From assembly GCF_005845035.1 (NCBI RefSeq), contig NZ_SPFO01000003.1:1-64000 (forward strand): 64,000 nucleotides of DNA. The letters are read 5' to 3'. Below are positions 37,592 through 46,690 of this stretch, in pieces. This DNA comes from Collinsella aerofaciens (GTDB lineage: Bacteria; Actinomycetota; Coriobacteriia; Coriobacteriales; Coriobacteriaceae). The notes beneath the pieces are model-generated. The model ran no database searches, was not told the DNA's origin, and saw only the letters and a list, made by a program, of their open reading frames with translations. Position numbers and translations under genes: made by a program. The first letter of the stretch is position 1. Every line of letters starts with the position of its first letter.

Positions 37592-38770
37592 TTACTTGCC
37601 GTTGACGATGCGCTCGACGTCGGAAGCGATCATGAACTCCTCGTCCGTAGGGATGACGAAAATCTTGACCTTGGAATCCTTGGCGGACAGGCACCAAGCG
37701 CCGTCGCCACGCAGGGCATTACGGGCGTGATCCATCTTGACGCCCATAAAGGCCAGACGATCGGCCACGCCAGCGCGAACGGCCGGAGCGTGCTCGCCGA
37801 TGCCGGCGGTAAAGACCAGGGTGTCCATGCCGCACATGGAGGTGGCCATCTCGGCGGCCTTAGCGGCAATCTTGTAGACGAACATATCGAAGGCGAGCTG
37901 AGCCTCGGGGTCACCAGCAGCGGCGAGCTCCTCAACGTTGCGGCAGTCGTTGGTCTTGCCACCGGTCACAGCCAAAAGGCCAGACTTCTTGTTCATCATC
38001 TCGTCGACCTCGTCGAAGGTGTAGCCACCCTCGCGCTGCAGGTAGCACACGGTAGCCGGGTCGATGGAGCCGCAGCGGGTGCCCATCATGACGCCGTCGA
38101 GCGGCGTCAAGCCCATGGTGGTGTCCATGCACTTGCCGTCCTCGATGGCGCACAGGGAAGCGCCGGAGCCGATATGGCACACGACGACCTTGCGGGCCTC
38201 GCCGTTGGTCATCTCGGCGACCTTCTTGGAGATGTAGCGATAGCTGGTGCCGTGGGCGCCGTACTTACGGATGTGCAGCTTGTCGCAAACATCCTTGGGA
38301 AGGGCGTAGGTCTTGGCGACCTCGGGCATGTTGAAGTGGAAAGCGGTGTCGTAGACCGTGACGTTGGGCAGATCGGGATACTGCTCCAGGCAGTACTCGA
38401 TAACGTTGGCCTCGGGGTTGTTGTGCAGCGGCGCCAGCGGGGCGACCTCGCGAATCTTGGCGAGGACGTCCTCGTCGACGAGGGAGGAATCACCAAAGTA
38501 CCAACCGCCCTGAACGATACGGTGGCCGATGCCCTCGATCTTGACGCCGTTGGCCTCAAGGTCCTTCAGGACGACCTCGATGGCGACCTTGTGGTCGGGG
38601 AACTCGATGTTCTCGGTCACCTTCTTGGAGCCATTGGCAGCATGGGTGAAGGTACCACCGGTAAAGCAGACGCGCTCGCAGGAGCCCTTTGCGGACACCT
38701 TATGGGACTTGGTGTCGATGACCTGATACTTAAGGGTCGAAGATCCCGCGTTGACGACCAGAACGTTCAT
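37592..38770 (-). CDS. ackA: Acetate kinase paralogue, copy 2 (altered motifs)
   Basis: This is a second acetate/butyrate kinase-family protein of the same length, 392 residues, encoded 160 bases upstream of copy 1. NAGSSTLKYQ, GIGHRIVQGG, GTRCGSIDP and PTDEEFMI are kept. Two active-site motifs differ from copy 1 and from the family: AHGTSYRYI has Tyr where His is usual, and CHIGSGAS has Ser where Asn is usual in HLGNG. Substrate or kinetic divergence is possible; loss of function is less likely because the rest is well conserved. It has its own terminator. Confidence 0.93.
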   Translation of the reverse strand: MNVLVVNAGSSTLKYQVIDTKSHKVSAKGSCERVCFTGGTFTHAANGSKKVTENIEFPDHKVAIEVVLKDLEANGVKIEGIGHRIVQGGWYFGDSSLVDEDVLAKIREVAPLAPLHNNPEANVIEYCLEQYPDLPNVTVYDTAFHFNMPEVAKTYALPKDVCDKLHIRKYGAHGTSYRYISKKVAEMTNGEARKVVVCHIGSGASLCAIEDGKCMDTTMGLTPLDGVMMGTRCGSIDPATVCYLQREGGYTFDEVDEMMNKKSGLLAVTGGKTNDCRNVEELAAAGDPEAQLAFDMFVYKIAAKAAEMATSMCGMDTLVFTAGIGEHAPAVRAGVADRLAFMGVKMDHARNALRGDGAWCLSAKDSKVKIFVIPTDEEFMIASDVERIVNGK

Positions 38771-38821
38771 GTGTCTCCCTACTAACAGGCGGTGTGGCGC
38801 CGCCAGGTTACATACGCTTCA

Positions 38822-38857
38822 ATAATAAACCCAAACGCCCTCGCGCTCGGGTTTATT
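38822..38857. terminator. Bidirectional terminator/spacer hairpin
   Basis: AATAAACCC pairs with GGGTTTATT around a GC-rich loop. It lies 34 bases after the MFS stop codon (minus strand) and in the ackA copy 2 leader region. Confidence 0.55.
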
Positions 38858-38890
38858 GCGTTGATATATAAGTTATCGGTGCCTAAATAC

Positions 38891-40051
38891 TCATGGCCTT
38901 TGACTTGTAAGACGAAATAGCGCGGGGATATACACCAGGGAAGAAATCCCGAGCGCAACAAGCAATACGACTCGAATGCCCGCGATGCTGCTCAACGCAG
39001 CATTGAACAGATAGAAAAGGATGGCACCCACCGCCACCATCTGGCTTTGGACCGAAATCAGGGAACAGCGCATCGAAGAATCGACAGCATTTTGAAAAAT
39101 TGAGTATTTAATTGGAGCAAATAACGAGTACGCGACCGTCTGCAGTACATAGAACACGGGCAGCAAATAGACCGGAGTAAAGGGAATCAAAAACAGAGCA
39201 GCCAGGGAAAGGCGCACGATGCCGCAAATACGCGCAAAACGGCCCTTGTCGACATGAGCAATCACACTGGGCACAATAAGCCCCATGGAGGCCGAGGCAA
39301 GAAGCTGGACCGCAATGATCACACCCGAAGCGACGGCATTCATTCCGCGACCCGCAAGCAACAGTGAGAAAAAGTCTTCCAGGGCGACAAAAGCAAATGC
39401 CTGAGAGCAGTCCATGATGAACGCTGAACGAAGAATGCCGTTACGCGCAATAGCGGCACCGATCATCTTCGGGCTAATTCCACGCTTAGGTGTCGCTGTA
39501 GTGTCCCCTCTTCGCATCTCAGGAATGCAGACAACGACAACCAACGTCAACACCATTGCGATGATATCTGCCAAAAGACCAATGAGATACGCGCCAGCGG
39601 ACGAAATGAAACCGCCCACACAAGCGGAGAGGGCATAAGAGGCATAGAAAACAAATCGCTCAACGACATTAAGCCTTACGAGCTGGTCCAGAGAGACGCT
39701 GTCAATGTAAATCGCTTCCATGGACCCGCTCATACATGCAGCGGCAAAACCTTTGAGAGCAAACGCGCCGATTAAAAGCAGAGGAGAACGGACGAGAAGC
39801 AGGGCGGCGTAGTATCCAAGCATCCCCACGACGCCAACGAGACCACTTGTCTTTCGTCCAAACCTATCGGCAATATAGCCAGTGGGAACTTCAAGGATGA
39901 ACTTGCTCACTTGATATGCAATCATCATGCTAGAAATCGCCACCATCGAGAATCCGACGAATTCAAGGTAAACCGTCAGAAAATACAAAATGGTGCTGAA
40001 GTTCGACAGAAAAACAAACGTCATATAAAGCAAAACCGTACGGTTTTTCAT
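38891..40051 (-). CDS. Major facilitator superfamily transporter
   Basis: This is a 12-segment inner-membrane carrier of 386 residues. The loop motif GYIADRFGRK after the second segment is the MFS signature motif A. The best guess is an efflux or small-molecule antiporter; nothing in the sequence fixes the substrate. The start at 40051 has GGAGG seven bases upstream. It follows the LysR gene by 119 bases on the same strand, so LysR control is plausible. Base composition is lower in GC than in neighbours, and codon use is less biased, hinting at later acquisition. Confidence 0.85.
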   Translation of the reverse strand: MKNRTVLLYMTFVFLSNFSTILYFLTVYLEFVGFSMVAISSMMIAYQVSKFILEVPTGYIADRFGRKTSGLVGVVGMLGYYAALLLVRSPLLLIGAFALKGFAAACMSGSMEAIYIDSVSLDQLVRLNVVERFVFYASYALSACVGGFISSAGAYLIGLLADIIAMVLTLVVVVCIPEMRRGDTTATPKRGISPKMIGAAIARNGILRSAFIMDCSQAFAFVALEDFFSLLLAGRGMNAVASGVIIAVQLLASASMGLIVPSVIAHVDKGRFARICGIVRLSLAALFLIPFTPVYLLPVFYVLQTVAYSLFAPIKYSIFQNAVDSSMRCSLISVQSQMVAVGAILFYLFNAALSSIAGIRVVLLVALGISSLVYIPALFRLTSQRP

Positions 40052-40170
40052 GCTCCGCCCTCCAAGAGTCAACAATCTAAATCGGAATCTTGGAAAAGCA
40101 TGAGGGCAAAGCCGTCAGTCATGTGTTACAAGGCGTCAACATTCACTTGACGACACGAGGCCAAATGGCC

Positions 40171-41061
40171 TCACGAAGCAAGATGACGCAATAGGTGAAG
40201 AAATACCGTCTGGTGTCGATCGGTCCAGGCATTTTGTCGATAGCAAAAGTAGATGGGCAAGGCTACGTCATGCGAACCTTCAATAGAGTACTCGCTCACT
40301 TCCGACCCATCTGATGCGAGAGAAGAGCCAGAAAAACCCAATATCAATCCCCCGGCTTGAAGAAACTCAGCCTGCGCTCTGTTTCCGTATTCGACGTCGC
40401 GGAAGCGGAAATTAACCAGCTGAGCTTCGGGGCATTGATTGATCGCATTGAGACAGGGCGACAAATTAATGGGAACAGCTAACCTGCCGCCCAGTAACTC
40501 ACGAACGGTCATAGCACCCACAGATTGATGACCCGCTGGGCACGAAAGAACCTTGAGCTCCTTTTCACCCAAGTATTTCGAAGAAAGGACACTGTCCCTT
40601 GGTTCCTCAAATGAGATGGCCGCATCCGAAATGCCAAGCACAAGTGATTCAAAGCATGTAGCCGTTGGCTGATGCCACACATCAAGGTGAATCTGAGGGT
40701 GCGAGCTTTCAAACGAGTCGTACCAGTTTTCGGAAAAAAGACGCCCCCGCCCGTGAAGACAGGGGACGTAAAGACGAAAGTGGCCGTCGGGCGAAACGCC
40801 ACCGTTCCCCGATTGGGTGTACTTTTTGAGATCGTCGACTTGTGCCAGGATCACGCGTGCACGACGCGCAAATTCTCTGCCCGCCGGAGACAAAACAGCC
40901 TCCCCCGCCGATCGATTGAGCAAAACGATCTGATACTCAGACTTCAGTTTCTTAATTGCCGACGAGACAGCCTGTGGGCTCACGTGAACGGCGCGAGCCG
41001 CTTTGCGCACGCCGCCGTAGTTCGCTACCGCTTGAAGGTATTCGAGTTGAGAAAACTGCAT
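40171..41061 (-). CDS. LysR-type transcriptional regulator
   Basis: The N-terminal winged helix-turn-helix (FSQLEYLQAVANYGGVRKAARAVHVSPQ region) is standard for LysR, followed by a roughly 200-residue periplasmic-binding-like effector domain. Length is 296 residues. GGAG lies six bases before the ATG. It sits directly upstream of the MFS transporter in the same direction, suggesting regulation of that carrier. The effector is unknown. Like the carrier, it is less GC-rich than the flanking genes. Confidence 0.9.
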   Translation of the reverse strand: MQFSQLEYLQAVANYGGVRKAARAVHVSPQAVSSAIKKLKSEYQIVLLNRSAGEAVLSPAGREFARRARVILAQVDDLKKYTQSGNGGVSPDGHFRLYVPCLHGRGRLFSENWYDSFESSHPQIHLDVWHQPTATCFESLVLGISDAAISFEEPRDSVLSSKYLGEKELKVLSCPAGHQSVGAMTVRELLGGRLAVPINLSPCLNAINQCPEAQLVNFRFRDVEYGNRAQAEFLQAGGLILGFSGSSLASDGSEVSEYSIEGSHDVALPIYFCYRQNAWTDRHQTVFLHLLRHLAS

Positions 41062-41102
41062 AGGTTACTCCAAAGGCAGCCAAGGCGACGGGCCGTGCGT
41101 CC

Positions 41103-41438
41103 TCAGATGAGGTTCTCGCCCAGGTTCTTGCCGCCGAGGACGTGCATGTGGAAGTGCATGACGGTCTGACCGGCGTTGACGCCCTTGTTGGAGATGACGC
41201 GGAAACCGTCCTCCAGACCCTTGGCCTTGGCGACCTCCTGGATGGCGTGGGCCATGGCGCCCATGGTCTCGGCGGGCACGTTATCGGCGATGTCACTGTA
41301 GTGCTTCTTGGGGATCACGAGCGTGTGGACCGGCGCCTGGGGATTGAGGTCGTCGAACGCGATGACCTGGTCATCCTCGTAGACGACGGTCGAGGGGATC
41401 TCGTGGTTGGCAATTTTGCAGAAGATGCAATCACACAT
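41103..41438 (-). CDS. HIT family (HINT-like) nucleotide hydrolase
   Basis: This is a 111-residue histidine-triad protein that hydrolyses nucleoside phosphoramidates or related compounds. CIFCKIANHEIPS at the start and HFHMHVLGG near the C-terminus (the HxHxH triad) identify it. AAAGGA lies eight bases before the ATG at 41438. It follows xseB by 49 bases and probably belongs to the xseA-xseB transcript. Confidence 0.95.
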   Translation of the reverse strand: MCDCIFCKIANHEIPSTVVYEDDQVIAFDDLNPQAPVHTLVIPKKHYSDIADNVPAETMGAMAHAIQEVAKAKGLEDGFRVISNKGVNAGQTVMHFHMHVLGGKNLGENLI

Positions 41439-41487
41439 GGTTGGTTCCTTTCTCACAGACCAAGGTAATTATATTTGGTCGGGATGG

Positions 41488-41754
41488 TTAGAACGAAAGG
41501 TTGTCGTCGGTGTTGGCGGCTTCGCCGTCGGCGAGCACGTCGTTGCCGTCGACGTCCTTCAGGAGCACCGAGACCTTCTGCTCGGCATCGGACAAGCGGG
41601 TACGCAGGCTCTTGAGGAGCTCGACGCCGCGGGTATAGCTCTCAAGCGACTCCTCGAGCTCCATATCACCCGACTCCAAGCTGCGGATGATGAGCTCCAA
41701 CTCCTGTGAAGCCTGCTTGTACGTAAGCTGCTCGACCGGGGTCTTCTCTGCCAT
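41488..41754 (-). CDS. xseB: Exodeoxyribonuclease VII small subunit
   Basis: XseB is the small helical subunit of exonuclease VII, which degrades single-stranded DNA. The 88-residue protein carries the family core LTYKQASQELELIIRSLESG, then ELEESLESYTRGVELLK. It follows xseA by 42 bases, the usual gene order. Confidence 0.95.
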   Translation of the reverse strand: MAEKTPVEQLTYKQASQELELIIRSLESGDMELEESLESYTRGVELLKSLRTRLSDAEQKVSVLLKDVDGNDVLADGEAANTDDNLSF

Positions 41755-41796
41755 ATCTGTTTCCTTTCCTAAAGGTTTATCGCTATGAAACGCGGC

Positions 41797-43248
41797 CTAC
41801 TCGACCGTATCGACCGTTGCCGCCACGTTGCCGTCTGCCATGCGCACGCGAATGGCGTCACCGGGCTTAAAGGTCTTGGCGCTCGTGGCCACCCCATCAT
41901 CGCTGTACGCGATGGAATAACCACGGGCAAGCACCTTGAGCGGCGACAGGGCATCGAGCGAGGCTGCCGCACGGCCCAGGTCGGATGCTGGCTTGTTGAG
42001 CATCGTGCGCCCCTGATGCTCCAGGCGGGAGCTTGCGAGCGTGAGCGCATGGCGCTTGCCATCGAGTCCTGAGGTGCTTGCGATCAAGCGCTCGGGCAGA
42101 CGCTCAAAGTTGGAGCGGAATGCCCCAACCGAACGCGTTATGGCGCCGGACAAACGATCGGCCGTCAGGGCAAGCTCAGACTCGCGACGCTCAACCATAA
42201 ACGTTGGGTCGTTGAGGCACGGGCGGCACGCAGCCGCATCGAGCGCATCGCCCAAGCGAGCCGTATAGGTATCCCAGGCACGGCGACCGCGCTGATCGAG
42301 CATCTCCAGGTCGACCTGGGCCGACCCAATCATCGATGCCATCGCAGCACCCAGACGTTGATAGCGCGCCTCGAGCACATCGGCCAACTCCGTCATAGCC
42401 GGCGCCACCGATTCGGCCGCCGCCGTAGGCGTGGAGGCGCGACGGTCGCTCACCATGTCGCAAATCGAGGTATCGGGCTCATGGCCAATGCCGGTCACCA
42501 CGGGCACGGGACAAGCCGCCACCGCGCGGGCAAGCTCCTCGTCATTAAAGGTCATGAGGTCCTCAAAGGAGCCGCCGCCGCGCACCAACAAAATACAGTC
42601 GGGCGCCGGCGTAATGGAAGCGGCGCGGCGCAGGCCCTCAATGAGCTCTGTCGGCGCACCCTCGCCTTGTACCTTGGCACCCACGCAGACGAGCTCGACG
42701 AGCGGGTTGCGACGACGCAATGTGCGCTTGACGTCGTCGATTACGGCACCCGAAAGCGAGGTGACGACCGCCACGCGGGAGCAGAACACCGGGATGCGGC
42801 GCTTGCGCGCTTCGTCCATCAGACCCTCACGGCGTAGCTTTTCGGCCAGTTGCGCCACTTGTTGACGCAGCAGACCCTCCCCCGCCAGCGAAAACGAGCG
42901 AGCGACAAAGCTCATGCGGCCCGTAGCCTTATAGAGATTGAAGCTGCCCTTAAAGCTCACCTGCATACCGTCGCGCAGATCGAACGTGCGCTTGAGATAG
43001 GCACCCTTCCAAATGATGCAGTCAACGGCGGCCGAATCGTCCTTGATCTGGAAATAGCAGTGGCCGCTTCGGGCGTTAGGACCACGAAAACCCGTGACCT
43101 CGCCCAAGACGCTCAGCTGCGGAATGGCATCGAGCGCACCGGCGGCGATCTCCACCGCCTGGCTCACGCTGAGCTCCTTGCGCTCTTGCTCGTCCGAACC
43201 GTCGAACTCGGCGGAAACGGCATTACCGGTTAGGTTCCAGCCTGCCAC
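41797..43248 (-). CDS. xseA: Exodeoxyribonuclease VII large subunit
   Basis: XseA is the catalytic subunit. An N-terminal OB-fold (LSVLGEVTGFRGPNARSGHCYFQIKD) precedes the catalytic domain with LVRGGGSFEDL and the TGIGHEPDTSICD motif. The C-terminal third is predicted helical and may form a coiled coil. Length is 483 residues. The start is GTG at 43248 with GGAGG four bases upstream. Confidence 0.96.
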   Translation of the reverse strand: MAGWNLTGNAVSAEFDGSDEQERKELSVSQAVEIAAGALDAIPQLSVLGEVTGFRGPNARSGHCYFQIKDDSAAVDCIIWKGAYLKRTFDLRDGMQVSFKGSFNLYKATGRMSFVARSFSLAGEGLLRQQVAQLAEKLRREGLMDEARKRRIPVFCSRVAVVTSLSGAVIDDVKRTLRRRNPLVELVCVGAKVQGEGAPTELIEGLRRAASITPAPDCILLVRGGGSFEDLMTFNDEELARAVAACPVPVVTGIGHEPDTSICDMVSDRRASTPTAAAESVAPAMTELADVLEARYQRLGAAMASMIGSAQVDLEMLDQRGRRAWDTYTARLGDALDAAACRPCLNDPTFMVERRESELALTADRLSGAITRSVGAFRSNFERLPERLIASTSGLDGKRHALTLASSRLEHQGRTMLNKPASDLGRAAASLDALSPLKVLARGYSIAYSDDGVATSAKTFKPGDAIRVRMADGNVAATVDTVE

Positions 43249-43317
43249 GCAGCCTCCTTTCGTTATCGAGCACAGAGGCTCCGGCCCCGTGCGAAATTAA
43301 GTCCAACACATAGTACA

Positions 43318-43347
43318 GCGCCGCGAGGACACGAATCCCCGCGGCGC
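43318..43347 (-). terminator. Stable hairpin after the zinc metallopeptidase gene
   Basis: GCGCCGCGAGG pairs with CCCCGCGGCGC. No strong T tract follows on either strand, so termination efficiency is uncertain. Confidence 0.4.
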
Positions 43348-43363
43348 CTGCCTGTCCCATTTG

Positions 43364-44068
43364 TTATCGGTTGGAGTTTCTGTTGTAGCGAGCCATAAGG
43401 TAGAGCAACTGAATGATCGAAGTGAGCGCTGCAGCCACATAGGTAAGCGCGGCTGCCGTCAGTACCTTCTTGGCGCCGTTGACCTGCTTGGAGCTCATGT
43501 CCGACTGCTCGATGTACGCCACAGCACGTCGGCTGGCGTCAATCTCGACAGGCAACGTAACGAGTTGGAACAGCACACTAAACGAGAAGAAGATCAACGC
43601 GAGGGTCGTGAGCCCGGCAATGTTCATAAACAGGCCCAAGAGTAACACGATGGTCCAGGTGTTCTGGGTAAAGTTGACGACCGGCACGAGGGCGGTACGC
43701 ACTTTCATCATGGCATAGCCGCTTTGACGCTGGGCGGCATGGCCCGCCTCGTGGCAGGCGACGGCAACGCTTGCGACCGAACCGCCCGAACGGTTGGCAT
43801 CCGACAGATACAGGTTGTTGTCCTGCGGGTTGTAATGGTCGGTGAGCTCGCCAGCGACACCCTTGATACCCACGGCGCTACAACCGTTGGCATCGAGCAT
43901 GCGGCGAGCGACTGTGGCACCCGTATCGCCGTCCGAGCGAACCTTGGACCAGGTTTTGTACGTCGAGTTGATATAGTTCTGTGCGGCAAGGCCAAGCACC
44001 GTGCAGACAAGAACAACCAGCAGGTACAGCGGGTCGATGCCAAAGCCGTATCCATAGTAATAAGGCAT
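43364..44068 (-). CDS. Membrane zinc metallopeptidase (YugP-like)
   Basis: The protein has 234 residues with an N-terminal membrane segment (LYLLVVLVCTVLGLAAQNYI), a zinc-binding motif HEAGH at about residue 105, and two or three C-terminal membrane segments. The N-terminal YYYGYG stretch is typical of the YugP group of putative neutral zinc metallopeptidases. Its substrate is unknown. It is probably a single gene. Confidence 0.88.
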   Translation of the reverse strand: MPYYYGYGFGIDPLYLLVVLVCTVLGLAAQNYINSTYKTWSKVRSDGDTGATVARRMLDANGCSAVGIKGVAGELTDHYNPQDNNLYLSDANRSGGSVASVAVACHEAGHAAQRQSGYAMMKVRTALVPVVNFTQNTWTIVLLLGLFMNIAGLTTLALIFFSFSVLFQLVTLPVEIDASRRAVAYIEQSDMSSKQVNGAKKVLTAAALTYVAAALTSIIQLLYLMARYNRNSNR

Positions 44069-44132
44069 GCGAATTCCTCCGAGTCGAGTTACACGTTGGA
44101 GGCATTTTACCCACTCAACCGGCTAGGCTTCC

Positions 44133-45266
44133 CTACAGGAGCTCGATTTTGCCGTCCTTCACCGTCAACCCCATATTGCCGGAAAGCAGATCGTCCAGGC
44201 GCGAGCCCACAAGCTCAAAGCGCCAACCTTCGCGCAGGCGGCTCTGCTCGGGATGCTCAATGTAGTCGGCCAGGTCATCGCGCGAGGCAATGACCGAGGT
44301 CGCAACGCCTGAGCGCTCGGCAACCAGGCGGATAAGCGCATACATAAGGTCAGTCACGCTCTCCAGCTCCGGCGAAATCTGACGATGTCCGCGCACCAAG
44401 AGCGGCAGGCGATCGTGCGGACAGCTCGCACCGCGCTTGATGGCCATGAGCGCACCGTCCACGTCGCGCTCCCCCAATTGATCGGTACCGCGAATGCTAC
44501 GGAACTCCTCAACGCGCACGGGATTGCGCTTAACGAGCGCTAGCAGCGTGTCGTCGGACATGACCCACTTGCGTGGGATGTTGCGCCGCTCGGCGCGGTC
44601 CTCGCGCCAGGCGGCGAGCTCGCGCGCGATACCCAGCTGATGACGGCTGCACGAATTGATGCGCTTGACCTTGCGGAACGCCTCGTGGCGATCGGCGCGA
44701 TAGTGCGACTCGTCAGCCAGCGGGCGCAGCTCGTCGAGCACCCAGTCCACACGGCCCAGCTCGCGCAGGCGGCTCATCATCTCGGTATAGGCGACGATCA
44801 GGTACTTGACGTCATCGATCGCATACTCAATCTGCTTATCGGTCAGCGGGCGGCGCGACCAGTCGGTCAGTGACTCGGTCTTGGGCAGCGATACGCCGCA
44901 GAACGTCTGAACAAGCGCGCCATACGAAATCTGCTGGCGCTCGCCCAAAAAGGCGGCGGCGACCTGCGTATCGAAAATCGGTCGTGGCAGCACGCCCACG
45001 GTATGGAGCATGACCTCCATATCCTGCGAGCACGCGTGGAAGACCTTGGTCACGCTCTCGTCGGCCATAAGCTCGGCCAGCGGCGATAGGTCGTCGATTA
45101 CCAGGGGATCGACCGCGACGCTCTCAGCAGGGGTGGCAATCTGAACCAAACATAGACGCGGATGGAACGTGCGCTCGCGCAAAAACTCGGTATCGACGGC
45201 AATCGCGTCGAACTCACGGGCGCGCTGGCAAAAGTCGAGTAGAGCCGGATGTGTGGAAATGTACAT
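44133..45266 (-). CDS. rnd: Ribonuclease D-like 3'-5' exoribonuclease
   Basis: This is a DEDD-type exonuclease that trims stable RNA precursors. The catalytic acidic motifs are AVDTEFLRERT, FHACSQDMEVM, and AIDDVKYL. At least one HRDC domain follows (LGIARELAAWREDRAERRNIPRKW region). The length from the ATG at 45266 is 377 residues; the frame is open 12 codons further but overlaps the promoter region shared with the divergent lipid kinase gene. Confidence 0.9.
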   Translation of the reverse strand: MYISTHPALLDFCQRAREFDAIAVDTEFLRERTFHPRLCLVQIATPAESVAVDPLVIDDLSPLAELMADESVTKVFHACSQDMEVMLHTVGVLPRPIFDTQVAAAFLGERQQISYGALVQTFCGVSLPKTESLTDWSRRPLTDKQIEYAIDDVKYLIVAYTEMMSRLRELGRVDWVLDELRPLADESHYRADRHEAFRKVKRINSCSRHQLGIARELAAWREDRAERRNIPRKWVMSDDTLLALVKRNPVRVEEFRSIRGTDQLGERDVDGALMAIKRGASCPHDRLPLLVRGHRQISPELESVTDLMYALIRLVAERSGVATSVIASRDDLADYIEHPEQSRLREGWRFELVGSRLDDLLSGNMGLTVKDGKIELL

Positions 45267-45364
45267 ATCAACCCATCGAATAAGGTTAGGCCCGAAAAAC
45301 ACGGGTAGGATATCGGCATTGCCTTACAACTATACTCGGTTAGTCACAGAACGGGAACGTAAGT

Positions 45365-46282
45365 ATGCGCTGCCTTATCATCCACAACCCGGCATCGGGC
45401 CCCAGCTCAGATGAAATCTTCGCATTCACGCACGCCCTTGCACAGGGCGGCGACGAGGTCGTGATGCGCTTTATCGGCGATGGCATGGAACCCGAGGACG
45501 CCGTGGCAGACGTGCGCGAGTTTGACCGCGTGGTCGTTTCGGGCGGCGACGGCACTGTCTCCAACGTGCTCGACCAGATGCGCGGATGCGGTGTCCCCAC
45601 GCTCGTCTTCCCCTCCGGTACGGCCTGCCTGTTCTTCAACAACATCGGCAATGCCCCCGAGGCGGCGGCGCTCGCCAAGGCCTGCCGTGCCGGTCGCACG
45701 GTCAAAGTCGACATGGGCGAGCTCTTTTGGCTCGACGAGAACGGCAACGAGAAGCGCCACGGCTTCATCATCATCGCCGGCTCGGGCTTCGACGCCGAGA
45801 TCATGATGAAGGCCGCCCCCACCAAAAACGACATCGGCGAGATCGCTTACTTCCTCTCCGCGCTCGCCACGCCCAATCCCACGGTGGCGCACTTTACGAT
45901 TGAGCATGACGGCATTGTCGAGGAGCTCGACGGCATCTGCTGCATGGCCGGCAACACCTCGGTCATCCAAAACGACATCAACCTGTTCCCCGACTGCCGT
46001 ATGAACGATGGCATGGTCGACATTGCGGTCATCGAACCCGTAAAAACTGTGCAGCTTCTACCGACTGTGATCACCGCCGCACTCGACCCCGCCGGCAAGG
46101 TACTCGGCCGCCCGCAGTTCAAGATCATCCAGACCAAGGAAGCCAAGATCACCTGCACCCCGTCGCTGGGCATGCAGTTCGATGGCGAGATTATCTCCAG
46201 CAATTCGGGCGTCTTTGGAGCCCGCGCGCTTCCGCAATGCCTCGACCTCATCGTCGACGAATTCTCCCCGCTCGGAAAATAG
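45365..46282 (+). CDS. Diacylglycerol/sphingosine-type lipid kinase
   Basis: This is a cytosolic, membrane-associated lipid kinase of the DAGK catalytic family, likely phosphorylating diacylglycerol during phospholipid recycling. Motifs are IIHNPASG at the N-terminus and SGGDGTVSNVL, the ATP-binding loop. The usual GTGND-like motif reads SGTACLF here, a deviation near the active site. Length is 305 residues. A tiny membrane-protein gene follows after nine bases. Confidence 0.88.
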   Translation: MRCLIIHNPASGPSSDEIFAFTHALAQGGDEVVMRFIGDGMEPEDAVADVREFDRVVVSGGDGTVSNVLDQMRGCGVPTLVFPSGTACLFFNNIGNAPEAAALAKACRAGRTVKVDMGELFWLDENGNEKRHGFIIIAGSGFDAEIMMKAAPTKNDIGEIAYFLSALATPNPTVAHFTIEHDGIVEELDGICCMAGNTSVIQNDINLFPDCRMNDGMVDIAVIEPVKTVQLLPTVITAALDPAGKVLGRPQFKIIQTKEAKITCTPSLGMQFDGEIISSNSGVFGARALPQCLDLIVDEFSPLGK

Positions 46283-46291
46283 GAGGACCCT

Positions 46292-46384
46292 ATGAACGAC
46301 AATCCCCTGCTCGGCTTTATCATCATCGTTTTGGCCATGCTCGTCGGCTATGCGATCAACGTGATCCACCGCCGGAAGAAGTAA
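46292..46384 (+). CDS. 30-residue single-span membrane peptide
   Basis: The short ORF encodes MNDNPLLGFIIIVLAMLVGY, then AINVIHRRKK. This is one hydrophobic segment with a positively charged C-terminus, as in many small membrane proteins. AGGAGG lies five bases before the ATG, and the gene begins nine bases after the lipid kinase stop and ends before a terminator. A role in regulating or anchoring the kinase is conceivable but unproven. Confidence 0.65.
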   Translation: MNDNPLLGFIIIVLAMLVGYAINVIHRRKK

Positions 46385-46420
46385 TTCCACATTGGTATGA
46401 TATTCATCCAATTATCGTCT

Positions 46421-46463
46421 CCCCTGCTGTTTATGCATTTGCCAAACAGCGGGGGATTTTCTT
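46421..46463 (+). terminator. Terminator of the lipid kinase unit
   Basis: CCCCTGCTGTTT pairs with AAACAGCGGGG, with one bulged T, and is followed by ATTTTCTTT. It lies about 40 bases after the small membrane-protein stop. Confidence 0.75.
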
Positions 46464-46690
46464 TGCGCCCCGTGCAAGGCGCTTTATTCAGGTAATGTAA
46501 TTGCAGGACGTCTTTATTAAAGTAAAGCTACAAACCGAGTATAATTAACCACTCATCGCATATTTCATTACGCTTATCGAGTAAGTTTCTTTCATAGATG
46601 AATATTGTTTCCAGTTCGTTACGCTAATGGGGTGTCTTTATTGGCTGAAGCTCTCTGGCAACGGAGAGCTTTCGCACGCTGGGAGGGAAA
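46464..46690 (+). promoter_or_regulatory. Promoter and leader of the C69 peptidase gene
   Basis: A TATAAT -10 box lies at 46540-46545 with a weak TTAAAG -35 box 17 bases upstream. The leader contains a hairpin GCTCTC/GGAGAGC (46650-46671) and ends with GGGAGGGAAA before the ATG. No other feature is visible. Confidence 0.45.

Noticed and set aside
46640..46690. Riboswitch in the leader of the C69 peptidase gene
   Set aside because: Only one simple hairpin is visible and it matches no aptamer class that I know.
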